Shown piece after piece: positions 56,541 through 64,000 of a stretch of 64,000 nt of DNA; position 1 is the first letter of the stretch; the number at the start of each line of letters is the position of its first letter. The DNA is from Acanthosepion esculentum (taxonomy: Eukaryota; Mollusca; Cephalopoda; Sepiida; Sepiidae): NCBI GenBank assembly GCA_964036315.1, contig OZ038517.1, positions 15,295,013-15,359,012 on the forward strand, given 5' to 3'. Under the pieces are notes generated by a model. That model saw nothing but the letters and a program-made list of their open reading frames with translations, had not been told where the DNA came from and did no database searches. A program made the translations under genes and the position numbers.

Positions 56541-57430
56541 ATATATACTGACAGCGACATTTTATTCGGCAAAACCTTGCCTAGACCTCATGGCTCGTCG
56601 CTTTACCTTAACGCATACGACACGGCCGTCACTTTGCGATGACAGATTTCTCGTCCCGAGGCTAACATCTTTATCGAGCCGCCAACTTCCAACCTGAGGA
56701 ACAAAGCATTTTTCACCTTCTTCGAACTCATACTTTCTGAACCTGTTACCTAAAAAAGTATTACATACACTCACAATTATAAACTCTCGCAGTGAGTATT
56801 TTTTTTTCCTTGTCGTATGTTACTATGCATTACAACTGACTTCTGACTTTCTTCCTGAAGAAACTTTTTCCCGCCATAGCCATCTTGGATTTAAATTTTG
56901 GCGCGGAACTTTATCTACCTTTTTTGTCAACTACCATATTTCCAGTATCTTACTGAAGGTCTTAACTGAAGACAATTAAATTTCATTCTCTACAACATTT
57001 CCAGTAACCTTACTGAAGACAATCTACTTGGCCTCTTTTTCAACTACATTTTCCAGTATATTTACTGACGGTCTTCACTGAAGACATACTACTTGTTAAA
57101 CTCTAATAAAATGTATGTTTGTTCTTAACCTTTCGTTGTCTTGCCTGTCTACTTCTTTTCACTTTGAACGTTTGTACGGTGGAAAGAGCACGTCTTTATA
57201 TTTTCTTTTTTTTACTTTGTTTGTGGATTCGGTAGTAGTGTGTAGTGTCTGGCACAAGGCCTTATTTTCGTTAAGCCAGATCTGCACCGCTATCGGGTCC
57301 ACAACAGGATCATATCTGCGTGGTTATACGTGTGTTATTCAAGCTTGTCACCATATTTTTTTTTTAATCATTTCAACCCAGACATAGTAACAATGTCGCT
57401 AAAACATTACTGGGTGTGGGAGAATACGAG
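56541..57430. other. Degenerate region downstream of the LTR remnant
   Basis: 56930-57090 contains about three imperfect copies of TTTCCAGTA-CTTACTGAAG-type text. 56870-56915 has CCCGCCATAGCCATCTTGGA and TTTTGGCGCGGAA. Short ORFs show no retroviral-type domains. It may be rearranged LTR-element sequence. Confidence 0.35.
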
Positions 57431-58065
57431 AAAAGAAGAATTAGGAAGACAGAATACAACGATTGTTATATTAAATTAAAATTGTTGAAGATCAAAGTTG
57501 ATTGAAAATCAAGAATCCGGAAGAGAGATCCACAGGCGAGAAGCGCGAGAGGAGAAACTGTTAGCACAGAAATTACGATTACATCTAGCCATTTCAACTG
57601 TAAAATGATGAGACCTTACAGCCAATCAAGTACTGCGCTTAAATTCACAAAGTCTAGGTAACATAGAGGAAAGGTAATCAGAACGTTAATCATGAAGATA
57701 TTTACAGAAAAGACATAGGGAAGCTACGTGATGGTAGTGGCGAAAGAAACTGAAGTCGAAACGCCAGGTCAGGACCAATAATATTGCAGATTCTTAGCAT
57801 TTTTTTAAGAATCACTAAATGCATAGCGGAAGCAGTAGACCATATGTGGCAGCATTATCCAATGCATGGACGTTGGGTAGACTTATAAACGTGTAAGATA
57901 GATTCTGGCGATGAAAGATTGTCTAGTACTACGCATTGAACCAACTTCCCTATTTGCAGACCGAGCAACTGATTCGATATAATCTTTCTACTACAGATCA
58001 GAGGAAAACGTTAGTTCGATAAAGTGCAATGGAGGTTAGCATCAGCCATGCTGGATGAAGGTTTT
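57431..58065. other. Intergenic, no gene recognised
   Basis: Balanced composition with words such as GAGATCCACAGGCGAGAAGC resembling the GGAGTTCCACAGGCGATATG text at the LINE end near 25587, so an antisense LINE relic is possible. Stops occur in all frames. Confidence 0.3.
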
Positions 58066-58510
58066 GGTTTGGTTTGTTTTGTTTTACGGCATATCAAAAC
58101 CTCAATGGGTCATTTAATGCCGACAAGGTTTTTTTTTTCCTGGTAATATTTTTTGCTTTGTCAAAAATCCATTTCTGTTAATATTTTTTCCTCCAAAATG
58201 TATAGCTGGTAATATTATTTTTCAAAAACGTATAGCTGGTAATATTATTTTTTTCAAAAACGTATAGCTGGTAATATTATTTTTTTCAAAAACGTATAGC
58301 TGGTAATATTATTTTTTCAAAAACGTATAGCTGGTAATATTATTTTTTCAAAAACGTATAGTTGGTAATATTATTTTTTCAAAAACGTACAGCTGTCAAC
58401 ATTATTTTTCAAAAACGTATTATCAGAGGCCTTGCTGTTGGACGTAGTTTATCGTCTTACCCAGGACACGGATGTAGTTTATCGTCATACCCAGGACGCT
58501 GGCTGAAGGT
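58066..58510 (+). repeat. Modular element M, copy with module 2 amplified
   Basis: Order: module 1 (ACGGCATATCAAAACCTCAA, TTTAATGCCGACAAGG), then seven units of about 30-32 bp AAAACGTATAGCTGGTAATA at 58201, 58231, 58263, 58295, 58326, 58357 and 58388, then module 3 (GGACGTAGTTTATCGTCTTA) only twice. It matches the order at 59.4-61.4 kb, where modules 1 and 3 are amplified instead. Confidence 0.85.
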
Positions 58511-58782
58511 AAAAAGCTTTCTCTTAGACGATTAAAAGACAGAGTTTTCGTTTTGGAGCCGAGACGGTGCAATTCCGTGTACATTTGGCTGTGAGGCATG
58601 CAGTTGGCCTACACTTATCCGGGATCATGTGTGATATATTCTATTCCATATATTTGCTTTGCGTAGTCTCACATTGTTGGTTGGCAGTTCCTTCCACCCA
58701 GTGACAATAATGACGATGGCAATAATTATAATCTGAACATTGTAATTGAAACTTGATTAATAAATTACAGTTGCTAAATTTA
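58511..58782. other. Unique sequence next to exon, presumed intron
   Basis: No repeats recognised. If the exon at 58789-58916 is real, this is the start of the downstream intron on the minus strand. Confidence 0.3.
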
Positions 58783-58788
58783 ACTTAC

Positions 58789-58916
58789 CTAGCTGCGTCT
58801 ACAAACAACGTTGGTCCATTCGAATTAATAACAACTGACAACTTGTCTGGCTGAAAGCCATGTTTTGCTTCAGAAATGTCTGCCTCCATTGCTCCAGCGA
58901 GGAAGTAGCTAGCTGC
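58789..58916 (-). CDS. Internal exon of an unrecognised host gene
   Basis: On the minus strand, 128 bases are open in one frame between an acceptor (CAG at 58919-58917) and a strong donor (exon AG, then GTAAGT at 58788-58783). The frame encodes 42 residues plus two bases: AASYFLAGAMEADISEAKHG then FQPDKLSVVINSNGPTLFVD then AA. Composition is protein-like, with mixed hydrophobic and polar residues and no repeat pattern, unlike every other ORF here. A TGA lies in frame just upstream of the acceptor, as expected of intron. The exon starts in phase 0 and ends with two extra bases. I do not recognise the family and saw no neighbouring exon, which would be normal for long introns. The plus-strand 63-codon ORF over this spot is a shadow. 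Confidence 0.6.
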
Positions 58917-58919
58917 CTG

Positions 58920-59260
58920 ATTTCAAAATCGGAATGCGAAATCCAGTCTCGGAGATGGATTCAAATCCCAAACGCTTTCGCCGGAAGAATACGTTCGCAC
59001 TATGACTGCTTCATCGAGCACACGTTCAAGCAAGCGGACAAAGGAAATTAAACAGGCATTACGCATATCACGTCGATGGTACACCATATAACGCAATCGA
59101 CATTCATTGAAATTACATTTTTATGGCAGAGCGCATGTGATGGGAAGCTGAGTAGTAGGCTGCCTCAAGATTATATTTGTATCCAACCTAAAGTAAGCTT
59201 ACTGAATAACTGTTAAATACTTATACTTCAAAGTTTATTTCATCTACTGAATATATATAC

Positions 59261-59262
<2 letters not shown>
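58920..59262. other. Unique sequence, presumed intron
   Basis: Lies upstream of the exon acceptor on the minus strand. No other exon or element was recognised. Confidence 0.3.

Positions 59263-59267
<5 letters not shown>

Positions 59268-59338
<71 letters not shown>
59268..59338. repeat. (AT)n microsatellite
   Basis: Uninterrupted TA run. Confidence 0.98.
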
Positions 59339-59340
<2 letters not shown>

Positions 59341-59394
59341 ACGGAGTTGAAGGACCTCGAATGATTCCGTACTGTTTTTACTTTACAAATGTGT

Positions 59395-60240
59395 TTGGTA
59401 TGGTTGATTTTGTTTTACGGCATATCAACCTCAATGGGTTATTTAATGCCGACAACATTTTTAGGATGGATTCGTATGAATAGAATATGTATTCTTTGGT
59501 TTAGATTGGTTTGGTTTAACAGCATATCAACCTCAGTGGGAAATTTAATGGCGACAACATTTTTAGGATATATTCGTATGAATAGAATATGTATTCTTTG
59601 GTTTAGATTGGTTTGGTTTATTTTGTTTAACGGCATATCAACCTCAATGGGTTATTTAATACCGACAATATTTTTAGGATGGATTCGTATGAATAGAATA
59701 TGTATTCTTTGGTTTAGATTGGTTTGGTTTATTTTGTTTTACGGCATATCAACCTCAATGGGTTATTTAATGCCGACAACATTTTTAGGATAGATTCGTA
59801 TGAATAGAATATGTATTCTTTGGTTTAGATTGGTTTGGTTTATTTTGTTTTATGGCATATCAACCACAATGGGTTATTTAATGCCGACAGCATTTTTAGG
59901 ATAGATTCGTATGAATAGAATATGTATTCTTTGGTTTAGATTGGTTTGGTTTATTTTGTTTTACGGCATATCAACCTCAATGGGACATTTAATGCCGACA
60001 ATATTTTTAGGATAGATTCGTATGAATAGAATATGTATTCTTTGGTTTAGATTGGTTTGGTTTATTTTGTTTAACGGCATATCAACCTCAATGTGTTATT
60101 TAATGCCGACAACATCTTAGGATAGATTCGTATGAATAGAATATGTATTCTTTGGTTTAGATTGGTTTGGTTTATTTTGTTTTACGGCATATCAACCACA
60201 ATGGGTTATGTAATGCCGACAAAATTTTTATTGCTGGTAA
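59395..60240 (+). repeat. Modular element M, module 1 amplified eight times (about 111 bp)
   Basis: GGCATATCAACCTCAATGGG or a close variant occurs at 59419, 59520, 59632, 59743, 59853, 59964, 60076 and 60186. Each unit includes TTTAATGCCGACAACATTTT, GATTCGTATGAATAGAATAT and TGGTTTAGATTGGTTTGGTT. 111 is a multiple of three, so a 134-codon ORF arises, which I regard as non-coding. CGGCAT and ATGCCG form a short inverted pair within each unit. Confidence 0.93.
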
Positions 60241-60570
60241 TATTTTGTTTTATCAAAAATCTGTTTCTGGTAATATTTTTCCTTCAAAATTGTATTGCTG
60301 GAAATATTTTCTTTTTTTTGTTGTTCTTTTTAAAAATGTATTGCTGGTAATAGTATTTTGCTGCAAAGTTTATTGCTGGTAATAATTTTTTACCAAATAT
60401 TTCTGGTATTAAAACCTATTTTTACACTTTCATACTGTTTTTACCCCAGGGTTAACTATTTGCCCACAGCTGGGACCCTAACATGTGTTACCACCTGAAG
60501 GCAGGCTGGACCTGGGAACACCAGAAATTAAGAGGTGGTTACTCGCTCCTCAAAACCTCCGGATAAGAGG
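60241..60570 (+). repeat. Modular element M, modules 2 and 4 unexpanded
   Basis: Module 2 appears as five diverged TTGCTGGTAATATT copies (60225-60400). Then comes a unique stretch with CTGGGACCCTAACATGTG and module 4, AGAGGTGGTTACTCGCTCCT followed by CAAAACCTCCGGATAAGAGG. Module 4 in inverted form is the triplicated part at 26.86-27.24 kb. Confidence 0.8.
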
Positions 60571-61400
60571 CTGCTGGACGTAGTTTATCGTCTTAACACA
60601 GGACATGGTTGTAGTTTATCGTCTTACCAGGACGCGGATGTAGTTTATCGTCATACCCAGGTAGCCGGATGTAGTTTAACGTCTTACCCAGGACGCGGAT
60701 GTAGTTTATTGTCTTACCCAGGACGCGGATCTAGTTTATCGTCTTACCCAGGATGCAGAAGTACTTTATAGTCTTACCCTGGACGCGGATGTAGTTTATC
60801 GTCTTACCCAGGACGCGGATGTAGTTTAACGTCTTACCCAGGACGCGGATGTAGTCTATCGTCTTACCCAGGACGCGTATGTAGTTTATCGTCTTACCCA
60901 GGACGCGGATGTAGTTTATCGTCTTACCCAGGACGCGGATGTAGTTTATCGTCTTACCCAGGACGCGTATGTAGTTTATCGTCTTATCCAGGATGCAGAT
61001 GTAGTTTAACGTCTTACCCAGGACGCGGATGTAGTTTAACGTCTTACCCAGGACGCGGATGTAGTTTATCGTCTTACCCAGGACGCGTATGTAGTTTATC
61101 GTCTTATCCAGGATGCAGATGTAGTTTAACGTCTTGCCCAGGACGCGGATGTAGTTTAACGTCTTACCCAGGACGCGGATGTAGTTTATCGTCTTACCCA
61201 GGACGCGGATGTAGTTTATCGTCTTACCCAGGACGCGGATGTAGTTTAACGTCTTACCCAGGACGCGGATGTAGTTTATCGTCTTACCCAGGATGCGGAT
61301 TTAGTTTATCGTCTTACCCAGGACGCGGATGTAGTTTATCGTCTTACCCAGGACGCTGATCAGAGGCCTTGCTGCTGGACGTAGTTTATCGTCATCCCGA
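60571..61400 (+). repeat. Modular element M, module 3: 30-bp minisatellite
   Basis: About 27 units of GTAGTTTATCGTCTTACCCA plus GGACGCGGAT, nearly all exactly 30 bp. A four-unit block of 120 bp (60961-61080) is duplicated next to itself (61081-61200), shown by the shared rare GGATGCAGAT variant. The array ends with GGCCTTGCTGCTGGACGTAG, the same text that introduces module 3 at 58430, so the element boundary text is repeated at both ends of the array. Confidence 0.95.
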
Positions 61401-61584
61401 GGACGCATATACAAATGTGCTAACAAGGAATAAGCAAACAAGTAGAATAACATCCAACAAGAAAAGCTTCAAAAGCAAATGGAATTCATATAAGCATAAC
61501 AAAAATCGTACAAAACAGGAATTCAGTTGTGCTTGAAATGCTGAACTTTATTTTTGAATGAGAAAAGTGTTTTTGTTGATAAAC
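61401..61584. other. Intergenic
   Basis: A-rich sequence without recognised features. Confidence 0.4.
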
Positions 61585-61998
61585 TGTGAAGTCACACATT
61601 ATGAAAGGGACAAAGTCCGACAATTATTTTGAGACATTTTTATGTTTATTCATAATTTTTTTTATAGATACAAATATTTAAGTAAATGCTCTGTTTTATA
61701 ATAAACAGTATTAAACAACATTTACCGGCCTGAATGTCCGAGAATTTGTCAAGAAAATATGCGTCCTCCGACAGGAATCGAACCTGTATCCTATACGGAA
61801 CCATCATATAGCCTGACGTGCTTTTACCGATTGAGCCACAGAGGTGAGTTTCAGTTAGCAAGGTCGATTTTACTGCTTTTAAACTTCAATATTCCATGAA
61901 TCTCTCACGTACATTCATATCTGCTCAAAGCGTATCCAAATGTAAACAAATGACGTCACACATTATGAAATGGACAAAGTCCGACAATTATTTAAAGA
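61585..61998 (-). mobile_element. tRNA-headed SINE, family S1, copy 5
   Basis: Head at 61764-61844 (minus) with GGTTCGATTCCTGTCGGAGG and TGTGGCTCAATCGG. Same extended 5' part as copy 3. Terminal direct repeats of about 45-50 bases, GTCACACATTATGAAA then GGACAAAGTCCGACAATTAT, lie at 61592-61640 and 61955-61998. This is the most complete copy of the long form. Confidence 0.88.
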
Positions 61999-62039
61999 CT
62001 ATAAAAAAGAATGTATAAACATAAAAAAACATAAAAGCA

Positions 62040-62260
62040 GCAACTAGACGTTTCCTCTGTAGCTAAATGGTATATCACGCCAGGCTATATGACGCTTCCG
62101 TGTAAGATATAGGTTCGATTCTTGTCGGAGGAGACATATTTTCTACGAAATTTCTCGGACATTCAGGCCAAGAAATGTAATTAATACTGTTAAATTATAA
62201 ACAGAGCATTTACTTAACGGATAGCATCAATAAAAATAACGTATAAACAATGAAAATATT
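62040..62260 (+). mobile_element. tRNA-headed SINE, family S1, copy 6
   Basis: Head at 62053-62132, diverged (TGTAGCTAAATGGTATATCA, GGTTCGATTCTTGTCGGAGG). Body and tail follow, ending at AACGTATAAACAATGAAAAT. Head-to-head with copy 5, as copies 3 and 4 are. Confidence 0.8.
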
Positions 62261-62261
62261 A

Positions 62262-62545
62262 ATATAATTGTCGGACTTAGTACATTTCACACTATATGCC
62301 ATCGTTTGTTAACGTTAAGATACGCTTCGAGCAGATATGAGCGGTCGAGAAAAAATCATGTGAAATTTGTACTTTAAAAGCAGTAATTCGACCTTTCCAA
62401 GCAGTTGCTTCCTCTGTAGCTATATGGTATAGCACGTCAGGCTATATGACGGTTCCATGTAGGATACAGGTTCGATTCATTTTCGGAGGAGGCATATTTT
62501 CTATGAAATTTCTCGGACATTCAGACCGGTAAATTCAGTCTGCCC
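62262..62545 (+). mobile_element. tRNA-headed SINE, family S1, copy 7
   Basis: Starts with ATTGTCGGACTTAGTACATT, the terminal repeat in plus orientation, has the extended 5' part (GATACGCTTCGAGCAGATAT) and a head at 62410-62490. The body stops at TCAGACCGGTAAATTCAG, so the tail is missing. In direct tandem with copy 6. Confidence 0.82.
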
Positions 62546-62780
62546 TATTATTTACCTATAGTTGGAGATTCTGAATTCAGAGGTTTCCTTCCTCTAGACT
62601 GTTTGTCAAACAAGGCAAAAGAGCCTAGATTTAAAAACTAGATTAAAAACTACTATTTACCCACATTTGGAGATTTTGAACTCAGAATTCACCTTCTTCA
62701 AGCCAGTTTGCTATCCATAGCTATAGGACACACGGGTGAGAAAAGAGAAATTCAAGTGTATTTTCACGGAAGTGAATGAA
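62546..62780. repeat. Degenerate direct duplicate, SINE-like text
   Basis: ACCTATAGTTGGAGATTCTG at 62560 and ACCCACATTTGGAGATTTTG at 62658 mark two related segments of about 100 bases. Resemblance to a SINE body is possible but unconfirmed. Confidence 0.4.
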
Positions 62781-62845
62781 ATGAACACGACTAGAATTCG
62801 AACTTCGCTCTCCAATTCCTCAACCAGAGGCACCATCGATTACAC
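62781..62845 (-). mobile_element. tRNA-like SINE head
   Basis: Minus strand: GGTGCCTCTGGTTGAGGAAT followed by GCGAAGTTCGAATTCTAGTC, an A-box/B-box-like pair. It lies immediately at the end of the E46 copy. Confidence 0.5.
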
Positions 62846-63340
62846 ATTATTAAGGAAAACAAATATATACAATATTCCATTTGTTGAGGATAGCGTTACA
62901 TTCATAATATAATTTATTTTGGATGTGAGAGCTGGATATTTCCCACCGGTCGATATCCTGTTGAAATTTGTTTTTCTTTGTAAGAATCGACAGTGAATCA
63001 GATACGAAATGTGCTCCAAAAACGAAATTTAACAAACTAAATTAAAAAAAAAAAATGAATTAAAAAAAAACAAAAATAATAGAATTTACGAAAAAACAAA
63101 AACAAAAAGCAGAAATGTTGTTTTTTTTTTCCTTTTAAAAATAACATTCTTAATTGAAAGACCTCGTAAACATTTTGACTGCCTGCCCAGGAGATGACGA
63201 CATGAGTCAAGTTCTGCGCATTCAGGTAACAAAAACAATTTCAGCATATGACAGACGAAACGAATCGAGAAAAACAAGTTGAAACTGAGGGAAAAAATAA
63301 ATTAAAATCGCGAAAGAAATTGTTTGTTTCCTTTTTTTTT
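62846..63340 (-). mobile_element. Dispersed element E46, divergent copy
   Basis: In minus orientation it shares with 46660-47262, in the same order, the CTGTCATATG, AAAATGTTTACGAGGTCTTT and AATTAAGAATGTTATTTTTA region, then a homopolymer tract, then TATCGACCGGTGGGAAATAT and TTGTATATATTTGTTTTCCT. No tRNA head is visible at the 63340 end. Small ORFs here are not protein-like. Confidence 0.7.
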
Positions 63341-63424
63341 TAAAAATTAGTACTTTCAGCTTGTTTAAAGTCCTGAATGTTTTGGCAGGATCCAGCTCAA
63401 TCAATTTCAGGTGGGTAATTTGGT

Positions 63425-63425
63425 C

Positions 63426-63477
<52 letters not shown>

Positions 63478-63488
63478 CAGTCCGTTCA

Positions 63489-63538
<50 letters not shown>

Positions 63539-63629
63539 AGGTCAGTTTCTATCTATATATCTATGTTCCTTTATCTATCTATCTATATATCTATCTAAAA
63601 GTCAGCTTGTATCTATATATCTACGTTCC

Positions 63630-63692
<63 letters not shown>

Positions 63693-63740
63693 AAGGTCAG
63701 CTTCTATCTATCTATCTATCTATCTATCTAAAGGTCAGCT

Positions 63741-63780
<40 letters not shown>

Positions 63781-63790
63781 AAGGTCAGCT

Positions 63791-63842
<52 letters not shown>

Positions 63843-63910
63843 AAGGTCAGCTTCTATCTATCTATCTATCTATCTATCTAAGGTCAGTTTCTATCTATAT
63901 GTCTAGGTTC

Positions 63911-63942
<32 letters not shown>

Positions 63943-64000
63943 CTATATTTATCTATATATCTATCTATCTATCTATATCTATATATATCTATATATATCT
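63425..64000. repeat. (ATCT)n array with AAAGGTCAGCTTCT spacers
   Basis: Tetranucleotide ATCT runs of 6-18 units are separated by CAGTCCGTTCAT once and by AAGGTCAGCTTCTATCT-type spacers six or more times, so spacer and microsatellite amplify as a larger unit. It runs off the right edge. Ser-Ile-Tyr-Leu ORFs are translations of the array. Confidence 0.97.

Noticed and set aside
58860..59051. 63-codon plus-strand ORF over the exon
   Set aside because: The minus strand has splice sites and a better residue pattern; the plus ORF is Cys/Ser-rich without recognised features.
59389..59793. 134-codon ORF in module 1 array
   Set aside because: The unit is 111 bp, a multiple of three, so frames stay open across units; the same sequence elsewhere is not coding.

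Overview
This is a gene-poor, repeat-saturated eukaryotic nuclear window. There are no operons, ribosome-binding sites or bacterial gene structure. More than 25 long (AT)n tracts, tRNA-headed SINEs, Penelope-like and LINE fragments, a Tc1 element, mariner and hAT derivatives, and many satellites and minisatellites make up almost all of it. The style fits a large invertebrate genome, most probably a mollusc and perhaps a coleoid cephalopod. That placement is an inference from repeat style only; no host gene was identified that would settle it.

Layout. 1-16.9 kb: an 85-bp satellite running off the left edge. Its first 143 monomers keep an exact 85-bp phase, then about 57 divergent monomers form a decayed edge that contains segmental duplications. 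17-21.2 kb: AT microsatellites, SINE and Penelope-like remnants and a repeat with an invertible core. 21.2-27.2 kb: a LINE fragment, a 23-bp minisatellite, a clean hAT MITE with an 8-bp target duplication, and LINE/SINE debris. 27.2-31.3 kb: a duplicated segment flanking a 44-bp minisatellite, tandem SINEs and a Penelope-like GIY-YIG remnant. 31.3-38.6 kb: mostly non-coding, with SINEs, a MITE and low-complexity tracts. 38.65-41.3 kb: a 64-bp satellite. 42.1-45 kb: two internally deleted mariner-type elements and a LINE C-terminus amplified six times in tandem. 45.3-47.3 kb: a head-to-head SINE pair and a large near-perfect palindrome. 47.5-48.77 kb: a Tc1-type transposon with a broken DD36E transposase. 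49-57.4 kb: SINEs, a LINE reverse transcriptase fragment split by tandem arrays, and a probable LTR remnant. 58-61.4 kb: a modular element family whose segments are separately amplified, surrounding the one convincing host exon, at 58789-58916 on the minus strand. 61.6-64 kb: a second SINE pair and an (ATCT)n tract.

The recurrent theme is in-place tandem amplification of pieces of dispersed elements. Different segments of one LINE 3' end, and different modules of one non-coding element, have each become arrays at separate loci. Apart from transposon remnants, the only sequence that looks like functional coding DNA is the 128-bp exon with canonical splice sites; its protein family was not recognised.
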